Source of the DNA: Clostridiales bacterium UBA1316
Lineage (GTDB): Bacteria > Bacillota > Clostridia > Oscillospirales > Oscillospiraceae
Direction of reading: 5' to 3'
Assembly: GCA_002307055.1 (NCBI GenBank)
Contig: DBTM01000043.1
Location: forward strand, 12,926 to 76,925
Length of the DNA: 64,000 bases
Part shown: piece by piece, positions 43,368 to 52,921 of the stretch
Layout: the number at the start of each line of letters is the position of its first letter
Numbering within the stretch: the stretch's first letter is position 1
Program-made: the position numbers and the translations under genes
Notes under the pieces: generated by a model
Databases searched by the model: none
Seen by the model: the letters and a program-made list of their open reading frames with translations, nothing else
What the model was told of the DNA's origin: nothing

Positions 43368-45023
43368 TTACTTTTTAAATAAATGCGCATTATTGCGCAA
43401 AATTTTATCTTGTCTGCCCATATAGGTCATCCGCATAATATTGATGATACATCCAATGATGAACGGAATCAAGATGAGCATTGCAATTATGAAATACGGT
43501 ATAATCGGACTGCCCGGGGTTTTGGATGCTGTGCTGCCGCCGAAGCTTGTGGTACCGCCGAAGCCGCCGCCGCCGAAGCCTGTAGTGCCTCCGCCAAATG
43601 TTGTAGTGCCTCCGCCGAAGCCGCCGCCAAATGAGGAAGCAGCCGAGGGTGCAGAGATGGCGGAATCATGCGTCACATTGATGGCTGCATAGCCGTCAAT
43701 AGCAACAATGCCGCTGGCCGGAACAGGAACAGTGATAGAGCCGCTGGAATCCGTTACGCCCAAGGACTCCCCGGTTACCGGGTCGATAACCGCCGCACCG
43801 CTAAACGGAGTCGACTTATATGTGAATGTCGTAAAGTCCAGTTTCCAAGACAGCGCCGTAATAGTCGCCGAATCGCCGTTAACTTTATTCGTCAGGGAAA
43901 TAGCCGTTGCGGTCTTGGTCATGTCACTGGAAACAGAGACAATAATGTTGTCGCCTGCCTTAATCGTTGCCGTATCGGCGGATGGAGAAGTCGTCATATC
44001 AGAGCCAAGAGGCGCGCCGTTAAGAATAACGTAAGGCGTGGATTTGACACCCCAAAACTGGCTTATCAGAAACATATTGTAGGTTTTGTCGGTACCGGCT
44101 TTATAACCGCTTTCGCCGCCGGAGTAGAACGCCTTATGGGCCGCGATCAGTGCGCCCTGAACAGTCATATCCGTTGTTGTTACAGGCTGTGCGGCAACAA
44201 GAAGCTTACCGTCAACACTGACACTGACGGTGATATTGCCGCTTGCCGCACTGTCTGAAGGTGCCACGGCAGCAGGAGCGGCAGCTGTTGTGCTTTTAGA
44301 CGTAGCAGCATCGGTTTTCGTCGCCGCTGTGTTTGTTTTAGCTGCCGATACTCCGGATGGAGCAGCAGGTGTACTGCCGCTGACGTTAATGGCCGCTAAA
44401 CCGTCAATCGCCACAATGCCGCTGGCCGGAGGCGCGATATTAATCGCCCCTTTTGCATCGGTTGTGCCCAAGGCCGTACCTGTCGTCGGGTCAACTACCT
44501 TCGCGCTGGCAAGTGGTGTTGTTTTATACGTGAATGTCGTCATGTCCAGGTTCCATGCTGTCGCCGTCACAGTAACCGAACCGCCGGAAACGGACGCTGT
44601 CAGCGCAATCGGCTGTGCGGGTGTCATCGGGTCGCTCGTGAAGGTGACAATGATATTATCGCCGTTCTTGACCGGTGCCGTATCGACAAGCGCAGGGTTC
44701 GTCGGGTCGGAGCCAAGCGGTGCGTTATTGACAATGACATAAGGCGTAGTAGCCACGCCCCAAAACTTAGATATAAGAAACATGCTGTAGGTTTTGTCGA
44801 CACCGGCCTCATAACCGCTTTCTCCGCCGGAGTAATACGCCTTATGGGCTGCCTTAAGTGCGCCTTGAACCGTTAAATCACTGGTTGAAACAGGCTGTGC
44901 CGCAAGGACGAGCTTCCCGTCAATGCTGACGCTGACATTAACCGTCGCGTCCGCCGCCAGCGCAATGGGTGCCATCGCCACTAACATGATGACGGCAATA
45001 ACAAGTGCGAGTATTTTTTTCAT
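43368..45023 (-). CDS. Secreted membrane-anchored protein with two DUF4430-like repeats
   Basis: 551 residues from the ATG at 45023 (SD AGGAGA). Signal peptide 1-24 (KKILALVIAVIMLVAMAP..ALA). Two homologous units (about 25-210 and 255-440). Each has a DUF4430-like part (SVSIDGKLVLAAQPV, TVQGALKAAHKAYYSGGESGY, FLISKFWGV, PYVIVNNAPLGSD, NGDNIIVTFTSD) and a second small beta part (DPTTGTALGTTD, SGIVAIDGLAAINV). The units are joined by an Ala/Thr/Lys linker. A Gly/Phe-rich stretch with repeated FGGG (about 450-500) leads to a C-terminal membrane helix and a basic tail. DUF4430 is the fold of the C-terminal domain of transcobalamin-like proteins; the match is by pattern only. Confidence 0.7.
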   Translation of the reverse strand: MKKILALVIAVIMLVAMAPIALAADATVNVSVSIDGKLVLAAQPVSTSDLTVQGALKAAHKAYYSGGESGYEAGVDKTYSMFLISKFWGVATTPYVIVNNAPLGSDPTNPALVDTAPVKNGDNIIVTFTSDPMTPAQPIALTASVSGGSVTVTATAWNLDMTTFTYKTTPLASAKVVDPTTGTALGTTDAKGAINIAPPASGIVAIDGLAAINVSGSTPAAPSGVSAAKTNTAATKTDAATSKSTTAAAPAAVAPSDSAASGNITVSVSVDGKLLVAAQPVTTTDMTVQGALIAAHKAFYSGGESGYKAGTDKTYNMFLISQFWGVKSTPYVILNGAPLGSDMTTSPSADTATIKAGDNIIVSVSSDMTKTATAISLTNKVNGDSATITALSWKLDFTTFTYKSTPFSGAAVIDPVTGESLGVTDSSGSITVPVPASGIVAIDGYAAINVTHDSAISAPSAASSFGGGFGGGTTTFGGGTTGFGGGGFGGTTSFGGSTASKTPGSPIIPYFIIAMLILIPFIIGCIINIMRMTYMGRQDKILRNNAHLFKK

Positions 45024-45531
45024 CTCGTGTCTCCTATATAAACTAATTTGATTACAAAATAACCGCTGCCGGTAAAGCGCTGAAATATAATACCGCAATC
45101 TCATCTTTTCAGTAAAGTTTTCTTTTATTTTAAAATATTCCCTGATATTTTGTCAATCTTGCTTGCGATACTCCTATGCCATATATGTCATAATCTCACA
45201 AGATAACGCTCAAAAATGAGCATAAGCATATTTATACTGTACAACTGGATTATACTATATAACTATTGACCGATATGTAAACCTTCTGTTAACTATTTTA
45301 AAATTTATCAAATATTTATAACAGCACGCATAAAGGTTCAGTCATATAAATGAACCGCTGTCTGCGCATGTATATGCGTTGTTTGTATAATGCGCGTATG
45401 TTATTATTGTTTAAAATGAGATAAGCAAAAAAACGAACGAATGAAATATTTTTCATGATATTTTCGTGCATGAAAAGCTAGGTCTAAGCATCTTTATCGT
45501 GGTAGTATTTGTCTTGAAAGGAGGGAATCTA
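45024..45531. other. Intergenic region between divergent DUF4430-like and AraC/GyrI genes
   Basis: About 500 bp, AT-rich. It holds small hairpins (GCTCAAAAATGAGC near 45208; GGTTCA...TGAACC near 45334-45355) and a TATAAT near 45385 without a clear -35. Presumably promoters for both divergent genes. No gene seen; the frame from 45466 before the ATG at 45532 is not translated. Confidence 0.4.
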
Positions 45532-46386
45532 ATGGATTGGCTTGATAATATGAATGCGACAATGGACTACATCGAAACGCATCTGACAGATGAAATCTCT
45601 TATGACCGTGCCGCACAAATCGCCTGCTGCTCGACCTATCACTTTCAACGGATGTTTTCATACATCACGGGTGTACCGCTGTCGGAGTACATCCGGCGCA
45701 GGCGGCTGACCTTAGCCGCTTTTGAACTGCAAACTGGAGATTTTAAGGTTATCGACGCAGCGTTAAAATACGGATACGAGTCGCCGGAAGCGTTCAGCCG
45801 AGCATTCAAAAAGCTGCACGGCGTCATGCCTGTATCGGCGCGCGATATCGGCGTTTCACTCAAAGCCTATCCGAGGATGACCTTCAATATCACAATTAAG
45901 GGAGATGTCGAGATGAACTACCGCATTACACAGCGAGAAGCCTTCCAGGTGTTCGGCGTCTATACGGATGTCAGCACGGACAGAGAAAAAGCATTTGAAC
46001 AGGTTCCGCAATTCTTCAGAAAGTGCGATGATGACCTTGTGCCGGACGAAATTAACGCGCTTTTAGGTCGTTTCCACGACAATTATACAATTTCGGCGTT
46101 GTACGGCCATACGGAAAGTACATTCAAGTATATGCTCTGCAATTTCCTGCCCAAAGGACTTGTTATACCTGATAAATTTACCGTACTCGCTGTCCCCGTG
46201 TCAACATGGGCCGTTTTTGATGTACCCGATGGTGATATGCAGCCCATGTGGAGACGAATATGGGCTGAATGGTTTCCTGCCTCTTAATATGAATCGGTCG
46301 CAGGCACATCCTTTGAGATGTATTACGGCTTGGCGAGTCACGGAAATGTCTTCGGCGAGATTTGGGTTCCTGTTAAAAAGAAATAG
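45532..46386 (+). pseudogene. AraC/GyrI-domain regulator with in-frame TAA
   Basis: SD AAAGGAGG, ATG at 45532. Residues 1-105 are an AraC DNA-binding region (DRAAQIACCSTYHFQRMFSY given in part as ACCSTYHFQRMF; YGYESPEAFSRAFKKLHG), then a GyrI-like ligand domain (about 125-251). Translation stops at TAA 46285-46287 after EWFPAS. The next 32 codons in the same frame (YESVAGTSFEMYY, then EIWVPVKKK, then TAG) are exactly the missing end of a GyrI domain. So one nonsense change truncates the protein; a 251-residue form or read-through product may still be made. DNA-binding part intact. Confidence 0.85.
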
Positions 46387-46394
46387 CAGTTAAA

Positions 46395-46422
46395 GAAATG
46401 GGCGCCGCAAGGCGTCCATTTC
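46395..46422. terminator. Terminator between the AraC/GyrI gene and rpoD
   Basis: 12-bp stem with one G-T pair and a GCAA tetraloop, nine bases past the ancestral TAG; between convergent genes. Confidence 0.8.
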
Positions 46423-46474
46423 TAATATCAATATTCACGAAAAATGAATGCGATGTTCTCATTACAGAGAGACA

Positions 46475-47644
46475 TTAATTCAAAAAATCCTTCAGCTTCT
46501 TGCTGCGGCTGGGGTGGCGCAGCTTGCGGAGCGCTTTGGCTTCAATCTGGCGGATACGCTCACGGGTGACGTTGAATTCTTTGCCGACTTCCTCGAGTGT
46601 TCTCGTACGTCCGTCTTCGATGCCGAAACGGAGGCGGAGCACTTTTTCCTCTCTCGGCGTCAGTGTCCCGAGAACCTCTGAAAGCTGTTCTTTTAACAGG
46701 GTGAAGGAAGCGGCTTCCGCCGGTTCTGAGGCATCCTCGTCGGGAATAAAGTCACCCAGGTGGCTGTCCTCTTCTTCGCCGATCGGTGTTTCCAGTGATA
46801 CCGGTTCCTGTGCGATTTTCAGAATCTCCCGTACTTTTTCAACAGGCATGCCCATATCCTCGGCAATCTCCTCAGGGGTCGGGTCGTGACCAAGCTCCTG
46901 CAGAAGCTGGCGTGATATCCGCATGACCTTATTAATCGTCTCTACCATGTGGACGGGAATCCGTATTGTTCTGGCCTGATCGGCAATCGCGCGTGTAATC
47001 GCCTGGCGGATCCACCATGTCGCGTAGGTTGAAAACTTATAGCCTTTTGAATAATCAAATTTTTCCACGGCTTTTATGAGGCCGAGGTTGCCTTCTTGTA
47101 TCAGGTCCAAAAAGAGCATGCCGCGTCCGACATAACGTTTGGCGATACTGACAACGAGTCTCAGATTGGCTTCCGCCATCCTCTTTTTCGCCTCTTTATC
47201 ACCATCAGCCATCTTCATCGCCAGGCTGATCTCTTCATCTGCCGATAACAGATTGACCTTGCCGATCTCCTTGAGATACATCCTGACCGGATCGTCCACG
47301 TTAAAGCTGTCGACAAGTGTCTCCGGGTCGATAATTTCGTCTTCATTGAGGCTCTCAATTTCCTGCAGCTCCTCAATCTCCGGCGTAATATCATCAACAG
47401 GGAGAAAAGCCGCCTCGTCTCCGTCGTTTGTTTCAATATTAAAGTTTTCTAATGTATCATAAAACCTGTCTATCTGTTCCTGTTCGAGATTCATCTCTTC
47501 CAGTACGTCAAGCAGATCCTTTGAGCTGAGCCTTCCCCGCTTTTTTCCCTCTTCAATCAGCGCCGACAAGCGTTCCTCGTTAAACTGATCTTTTGTTTTC
47601 TCAGGTATTTCTTCTTCCTCGCGCGTTTTTTTCTTTAAATCCAT
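46475..47644 (-). CDS. rpoD: Primary sigma factor (sigma-A/RpoD)
   Basis: 389 residues from the ATG at 47644 (SD GGAGG). Region 1.1 remnant to about 115, region 1.2 ([14 protein letters not shown]), region 2 ([59 protein letters not shown] given in part as [16 protein letters not shown]), region 3 ([29 protein letters not shown]), region 4 ([38 protein letters not shown]). Every promoter-recognition residue expected is present. Follows a truncated paralogue and dnaG in the classic macromolecular-synthesis order. Confidence 0.96.
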   Translation of the reverse strand: MDLKKKTREEEEIPEKTKDQFNEERLSALIEEGKKRGRLSSKDLLDVLEEMNLEQEQIDRFYDTLENFNIETNDGDEAAFLPVDDITPEIEELQEIESLNEDEIIDPETLVDSFNVDDPVRMYLKEIGKVNLLSADEEISLAMKMADGDKEAKKRMAEANLRLVVSIAKRYVGRGMLFLDLIQEGNLGLIKAVEKFDYSKGYKFSTYATWWIRQAITRAIADQARTIRIPVHMVETINKVMRISRQLLQELGHDPTPEEIAEDMGMPVEKVREILKIAQEPVSLETPIGEEEDSHLGDFIPDEDASEPAEAASFTLLKEQLSEVLGTLTPREEKVLRLRFGIEDGRTRTLEEVGKEFNVTRERIRQIEAKALRKLRHPSRSKKLKDFLN

Positions 47645-47781
47645 TTCTTTATCCTCCACAATCATTACGCTGGTTGTTTTTGTATTTAATACCGCTTCGC
47701 CGGCGGGCTTTATCTGGTGTTTTCATTATTCTTTCTGTTCTTAATCTTATTATGTAATCACCCGTATAAGCTTCCTGTTTC

Positions 47782-48429
47782 CTAGTCGTCCGTTATCTTC
47801 AGAGAAGCGGCATCAAGAGCGATTTTAAGAATATCCCTTATCTTTTCAACGGATATTCCCATTTCCCCGGCAAGCTCCTCAGGGGTCGGCTCGCGCCCGA
47901 GCACTTGCCGCAGACGGCGTGACAGCCGCATAACCTTATTGACCGCTTCAGCCATGTGGGCGGGAATCCGGCTCGCTCTGGCCTGCTCGTCGACAGCGTC
48001 TATGATTGCCTTGCGGATGTACCACACCGCGAACGCCGAAAATTTACAGCTCATTGATTTATCGAATTTTTCTGCGGCTTTGATGAGCCCCAGGTTGCCC
48101 TCTTGGATCAGGTCCATAAAGAGCACGCCGCGCTCGATATAACGTCTGGCGACACTGACGACGAGCCCAAGGTTCGCTTCTGTCATTCTGCTCTTGGCTT
48201 CTTTATTGCCCTCAGCCAGCCTTATTGCCAGTTCGCTCTCCTCATCGGCGGTCATCAGAGCTATTTTGCTGATTTCCTTGAGATATATTCGGACAGGATC
48301 GTTCGCGCTGAAGCTTTCGCCAAGTGCCTTCAGGTCAATCAACTCGTCCTCGCGTAAGTGTTCTATTTCCCGCAGTTCTTCTGTTTCGGGGGTATCATCG
48401 TCAAAATGCGCTTGATCATTATGTGCCAT
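47782..48429 (-). CDS. RpoD paralogue lacking regions 3.2 and 4
   Basis: 215 residues, ATG at 48429 after GGGAGG. Shares with sigma-A the acidic lead, region 1.2 (NDPVRIYLKEISKI), region 2.1-2.3 ([38 protein letters not shown]) and region 3.0-3.1 (SRIPAHMAEAVNKVMRL, LGREPTPEELAGEMG). It ends at LDAASLKITDD, where sigma-A continues into region 3.2. The following 130 bp encode no region 4 in any frame I checked. Region 2.4 differs at key places: AVWYIRKAIIDAVDEQA instead of [15 protein letters not shown], including the Gln that reads the -10 element. Its reading frame is intact and it starts one base after the dnaG stop. Confidence 0.85.
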   Translation of the reverse strand: MAHNDQAHFDDDTPETEELREIEHLREDELIDLKALGESFSANDPVRIYLKEISKIALMTADEESELAIRLAEGNKEAKSRMTEANLGLVVSVARRYIERGVLFMDLIQEGNLGLIKAAEKFDKSMSCKFSAFAVWYIRKAIIDAVDEQARASRIPAHMAEAVNKVMRLSRRLRQVLGREPTPEELAGEMGISVEKIRDILKIALDAASLKITDD

Positions 48430-48430
48430 T

Positions 48431-50197
48431 TTAATCCTCCCCGCTGTCATGACGCCGCTTTTCTTGGTATTTGAGCAGCTCGGCTAAGGGGTCCTTTTTA
48501 CCGCTCATTTTTTGTTTTTCGGCTCTTGTTTTTGCTATGTAATCCCGCATGGCTTTATTACTGTTGGGCATCGACTCCGGTTTTTGAATAATGGCGGAAA
48601 ATTGCGAGGCCTCGGCATTATTCAGCTCCGTCAAAAGCGCTGCCGGGGTGATGTCCAGCCCTTCTTTTTGTCGCTTCCGCAGCAAGCTGAACAGCCTGCA
48701 AAGGAAGGGCGAGGTAAAATCCTCTTCACATAATTTGAGCTCCTCCGCGGTAGCGAAAAGCTCGTTATCGAGCATTAAAAGCCGTATAATACCCTCTTCC
48801 GCTGCCGCCGAATAGATATTTTCATACCGGATGGATTTATCGTTGGGCTGTATGTTGGCAGCGACATTATACTCTTTGGCTTCATTCCTCTTCTTTTCCG
48901 CCGTGATGCGCCGTTTAAACGCCTTTTTTATCTCGTTGTTCACGGCTTCAGCTGAAATTCCTGCGGTCTCCGCCACTTTTGAAGCATATATCTCGCGTTT
49001 TACCGAGTTTTCAATTTTTGACAGCATATCGGTCGCTTCAGTCAGATAGCCCAGCCTGCCCTCATCCGTTTCAAGGCTGTATTTTACCTTAATGGACATG
49101 AGCTTATAATCGATGTCATTCTCGCTTCTGTCAAGCAGCAGGCTAAATGCGTCACGCCCGAATTTTTTAATATATTCATCCGGGTCTTTCGCGCCCTGCA
49201 TTTTGATGAGCTTGATACCCACGCCCGTCTTCCCGAGTATATCGATCGCGCGCTGCGACGCCTTGACCCCGGCTGAATCCGCGTCGTACGCAATCACAAC
49301 CGTTTGTGTGTACCGTGTCATCAGTCTGGCCTGCTCCTCCGTCAGCGAGGTGCCGAGCGAGGCAACCGCACAGTCAAAACCAGCCTGATGAAGAGCGACA
49401 ACATCAATATTCCCTTCGGTCAGTATCAGCATTCCCGCCTTTGTTTTCTTGGCAAGATTCAAAGCAAAGAGGTTCCTGCTCTTATCAAAGACGATTGTCT
49501 CTTTTGAATTCAGATATTTAGGTTCTCCGTCTCCAAGAATCCGTCCCGAAAAGCCAATGACACTGCCCCGTACATCGATCACAGGAAACATCAGTCGGTT
49601 TCGGAAAGCATCATAGACGCTTTGAGATTCCTTTTGACTCTCCTTGATAAGTCCCGCTTCCAGAAGCTCTTGTCTGGTATAGCCTTTTTTTGTCATGGCA
49701 TTATATAACGCGTTCCAGGAATCCGGGGCCGCACCGAGGCCAAACCGTATCACCATCGCTTTAGAAATATCTCTTTTGATGAGATACTTAATCGCCTCAT
49801 TGCCCTGCGGTGTCGATAATACGGAATTGAAAAACCGCGCCGCGTCGCTGTTAAGTTCCAATATCCGTGCCCGTCTGCTCTGCGTCTCCTTTGAAACAGT
49901 GTCATCCGGTACGGTTAAGCCCGCACGTTTGGCAAGTACTTCAACAGCGTCCTGATACGAAAGCTTCTCTGCCTCCATTATAAAATTAATAACACCGCCG
50001 CCTTTTCCGCACCCAAAGCAATGGTAGAACTGCTTGTCCAGGCTGACGGAAAACGACGGTGTTTTTTCGCTGTGAAACGGGCAGAGCCCAAACATATTGT
50101 TCCCGCTTTTTTTAGTCAGGTGCACATAATCGCCGACAACCTCGGCGATATCGTTTTTCCTGACGAGCTCTTCAAGGAACATTTCAGGAAAAGCCAT
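48431..50197 (-). CDS. dnaG: DNA primase
   Basis: 588 residues from the ATG at 50197 (SD AAAGGAA; upstream frame to 50242 is not preceded by a site). CHC2 zinc finger CPFHSEKTPSFS...HCFGCGKGG (Cys 39, His 42, Cys 60, Cys 63), catalytic TOPRIM core (FSGRIL, LTEGNIDVVALHQAGF, VIAYDADSAG), and a C-terminal helicase-binding region. Makes RNA primers for the lagging strand. Start of the dnaG - sigma - rpoD unit. Confidence 0.95.
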   Translation of the reverse strand: MAFPEMFLEELVRKNDIAEVVGDYVHLTKKSGNNMFGLCPFHSEKTPSFSVSLDKQFYHCFGCGKGGGVINFIMEAEKLSYQDAVEVLAKRAGLTVPDDTVSKETQSRRARILELNSDAARFFNSVLSTPQGNEAIKYLIKRDISKAMVIRFGLGAAPDSWNALYNAMTKKGYTRQELLEAGLIKESQKESQSVYDAFRNRLMFPVIDVRGSVIGFSGRILGDGEPKYLNSKETIVFDKSRNLFALNLAKKTKAGMLILTEGNIDVVALHQAGFDCAVASLGTSLTEEQARLMTRYTQTVVIAYDADSAGVKASQRAIDILGKTGVGIKLIKMQGAKDPDEYIKKFGRDAFSLLLDRSENDIDYKLMSIKVKYSLETDEGRLGYLTEATDMLSKIENSVKREIYASKVAETAGISAEAVNNEIKKAFKRRITAEKKRNEAKEYNVAANIQPNDKSIRYENIYSAAAEEGIIRLLMLDNELFATAEELKLCEEDFTSPFLCRLFSLLRKRQKEGLDITPAALLTELNNAEASQFSAIIQKPESMPNSNKAMRDYIAKTRAEKQKMSGKKDPLAELLKYQEKRRHDSGED

Positions 50198-50340
50198 TGA
50201 TTGACCATTCCTTTCATCGGTTTTATATCCCGGTACATACACGATGGTATTTATACCATTGAATTCACTGTTTTATACATTATTAATACTGAACAAGACC
50301 AAAATTCCGAATTCTCGCGGCTTTATTCCCGCATTTGCCC

Positions 50341-51354
50341 CTATTTTACCTGCCACGCTTCGGGAATAAAAAGCGTGCTGAACTGTGACATAGCATATTT
50401 ATCGGTCATCCCCGAAACATAATCGGCCGCCGCGCGCCGGAGGCCATCCTGCTCGGCAAAAATCAGATAGTCCGGCGGGAGGTGATCCGGATTTTTCAAA
50501 TAATACTCGTAGATGCCGCTTAATATTCCAAAAACCTTTTTCTCTTCACTTTTTGCCCGCAGATTTGTATAGACGTTTTCATACATAAAGTTATGGAAAC
50601 TATCAAAAACAAAATTTATATTCGGACTCATGCAGATACGCGCACCCGTCAGACTCGCATGGAGGATATCTTTGATCATCGTGTCAATCCGAGCGCTGTA
50701 GTTGTCTCCGAGCGCGCATATAATTTCCTCGGGGATATCAGCCTCATTGAGTATTCCTGCTCTGATGGCATCGTCAACATCATGGTTGATATAAGCCGCT
50801 CTGTCCGCGATTCGGACAATCTGTCCTTCCAGCGTTTCCGCCAATCTGTCCGCCGTATGCGTCACGATGCCGTTTCGGACCTCATATGTAAGGTTTAAGC
50901 CTTTTCCGTCCTTCTCGATTTTGTCGATTACCCGGAGGCTTTGATCCGCGTGCCTGAAACCGCCCTCAGCCACGAGAATGTCATTCATGGCGCGTTCACC
51001 GGCATGTCCGAACGGCGTATGTCCAAGGTCATGCCCGAGCGCAATCGCTTCTGTCAGATCCTCGTTAAGCTCAAGGGCACGCGCGATTGTTCTGGCAATG
51101 CGGCTCACCTCAAGGGTATGCGTCAGTCTGGTCCTGTAGTGGTCGCCCTCCGGCTGTAAAAACACCTGCGTCTTATGCATCAGTCTCCGAAATGATTTGC
51201 TGTGAATAATCCTGTCAACATCCCTCTGGAAACAGGTTCGGACGTCACATTCAAGCTCAGGGATGGCGCGTCCCTTTGTGTTTACGGCAAGGACACCTCT
51301 TTGGGATATCACAACCTTTTCAAGAGCTTCGCGTTTTTCTCTGAAATTTGTCAT
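50341..51354 (-). CDS. dgt: dGTP triphosphohydrolase-like HD protein
   Basis: 337 residues. HD-domain signature: RTRLTHTLEVSRIAR (first metal His), ALGHDLGHTPFGHAGE (HD pair at about 110-120), HTADRLAETLEGQIVRIADR with the last Asp. Lead sequence RTCFQRDVDRIIHSKSFRRL is the deoxyguanosinetriphosphatase-like group. Upstream of dnaG as in many clostridia. Converts dNTPs to nucleosides plus triphosphate; substrate preference not readable. Confidence 0.9.
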   Translation of the reverse strand: MTNFREKREALEKVVISQRGVLAVNTKGRAIPELECDVRTCFQRDVDRIIHSKSFRRLMHKTQVFLQPEGDHYRTRLTHTLEVSRIARTIARALELNEDLTEAIALGHDLGHTPFGHAGERAMNDILVAEGGFRHADQSLRVIDKIEKDGKGLNLTYEVRNGIVTHTADRLAETLEGQIVRIADRAAYINHDVDDAIRAGILNEADIPEEIICALGDNYSARIDTMIKDILHASLTGARICMSPNINFVFDSFHNFMYENVYTNLRAKSEEKKVFGILSGIYEYYLKNPDHLPPDYLIFAEQDGLRRAAADYVSGMTDKYAMSQFSTLFIPEAWQVK

Positions 51355-51464
51355 GATATTCTTCCTTTCACTTTTTCACTACATTATCTTATACGCCGTG
51401 AAAATCTCGAACCCTTTTTATTTATTAAATAAAAATATAACTATCGTGATGTATCAGCTTTCCA

Positions 51465-51508
51465 GCGTCTCCGCTTGTCGTTCCCGCGCAGGCGGGAATG
51501 ACAGACGC
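51465..51508. repeat. Palindromic intergenic element
   Basis: Outer arms GCGTCT/AGACGC and inner arms TGTCGTTCCCGC/GCGGGAATGACA (one G-T pair), tip GCAG. The TTCCCGCGCAGGCGGGAA core is the type of dispersed palindrome seen in many bacterial genomes. Confidence 0.7.
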
Positions 51509-51555
51509 GTAACGCGATAATGCTGAGTTAATGCGTTAGCTATAAATAAAAATTG

Positions 51556-51583
51556 CGATGAAACAGCTGTCGCTGTTTCATCG
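51556..51583 (-). terminator. Terminator after the RodA/FtsW gene
   Basis: 12-bp perfect stem, TGTC loop; T-run on the reverse strand. 32 bases beyond the stop at 51616. Confidence 0.85.
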
Positions 51584-51615
51584 TCGCCGCAACGCCCATA
51601 TGATTTATACAGCGC

Positions 51616-52758
51616 TTATCTTTCATAGCTGCGGGCGCGCATCGGTTTTGGCCGCATCTTAATGCCGGATACGATTCCCATCGCAGCGAACATCGTGACG
51701 AGCGAAGAGCCGCCGTAGCTGAGAAAAGGCAGTGTCAGTCCGATAACCGGCGTCAGTCCCAGACACATGCCGATATTCTCAAACGTCTGCGCAATCAGCA
51801 TTGCCGCAATTCCCGTGCACACGAGCATCCCAATCGTATTGTTGGATTTGATGCCGACATAGATGCATCGTGTAATAATTGCTATAAGCAGTACAATGAT
51901 GAGAAAACACCCGGCAAAGCCAAGCTCCTCCCCCGCGACTGAAAAGATAAAATCCGTATATTGCTTCGGCACAGACCCCGCCTGCGTCATAATACCGTGA
52001 AAAAGCCCCTGACCCAAGAAACCGCCGCCTGAAATAGCAATTTTACTTTGGTTGGGCTGCCACAAAAAGGTAAGTCCTTTTGGGTCGATGGTCGGATCAT
52101 ACGGAGCAAGAATCCGGGCTCTCTGATTGTCTGACAGAAACACACCCCACGCCAATGGAATAAGTGCCCCGACAACACCCAAGCCGAGTAATAACCATTT
52201 TAAATCAACACCGCCGACAAACAGCATAATGATCAGAATAAACACATAAACAAGCGCTGACCCAAGGTCTTTGGATGAAATGAGAATAAAAATGAACAGA
52301 ATTCCAAAAACAATGATAATTTTTAAAAGCGATATCGGCGTATTCAGCGTTCTTCGTTCCTTATAATCAGAAATCATTTTCGCGATAATAATGATATAAG
52401 GAATCTTCACAACCTCCGCCGGCTGTATACCGGTTGACCCGAACCGCAGCCACGCTTTGTTTCCCGCATCACCGACACCCCAAATAAAAAGCGTCGAAAT
52501 AAAGAGAATACTCAGAACGTATAAAACCTTTGACTTATCAGCCATGGTGTCTACATCCAGCAGCGAGAAAAGAATATAAAGCCCGATTCCGATAATGAGC
52601 GAAACAATCTGTATAAAAACACTTGAGCTCCCGGCTGTGTTTTTAGTGGAGCTGTAAATCAATATAATACCGTAAATTGTGCAGGAAACGCAAAGAGAAA
52701 GCAGAAGCATATCTGATTCTCTTATGTATTTTAAGATGCTGTCGAGTTTCTTTTTCAC
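51616..52758 (-). CDS. RodA/FtsW-type peptidoglycan polymerase
   Basis: 380 residues, about ten membrane helices. SEDS-family motifs: GNKAWLRFGSTGIQPAEVVK (catalytic-side loop), SKDLGSALVY, QPNQSKIAISGGGFLGQGLF, DFIFSVAGEELGF with the key Glu/Asp environment, and the C-terminal LPFLSYGGSSLVT. Start preferred at the GTG at 52758, seven bases after AGGAG, giving the usual short cytoplasmic lead; the ATG at 52803 is weaker. It is closer to RodA than FtsW in lacking an extended tail, but RodA, FtsW and SpoVE cannot be separated safely here. Alone, divergent from tsaE. Confidence 0.85.
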   Translation of the reverse strand: MKKKLDSILKYIRESDMLLLSLCVSCTIYGIILIYSSTKNTAGSSSVFIQIVSLIIGIGLYILFSLLDVDTMADKSKVLYVLSILFISTLFIWGVGDAGNKAWLRFGSTGIQPAEVVKIPYIIIIAKMISDYKERRTLNTPISLLKIIIVFGILFIFILISSKDLGSALVYVFILIIMLFVGGVDLKWLLLGLGVVGALIPLAWGVFLSDNQRARILAPYDPTIDPKGLTFLWQPNQSKIAISGGGFLGQGLFHGIMTQAGSVPKQYTDFIFSVAGEELGFAGCFLIIVLLIAIITRCIYVGIKSNNTIGMLVCTGIAAMLIAQTFENIGMCLGLTPVIGLTLPFLSYGGSSLVTMFAAMGIVSGIKMRPKPMRARSYER

Positions 52759-52921
52759 TAAGCCGCTCCTGTCGTCAAGAATACTTGCTGTTAATTTTAG
52801 CATTTTTTCTCTTTCGAGTAAACAGATTTCTCATAATACAAACATTAAAATGCCTCTTTAACATTTTATTCACAAGTGGTATACTTTCAATGTTTGTACA
52901 ATCAGCAGAAAAGGTGACCTG

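Noticed and set aside
45532..46386. Pyrrolysine or selenocysteine recoding of the internal stop
   Set aside because: The stop is TAA; pyrrolysine uses TAG and selenocysteine TGA.
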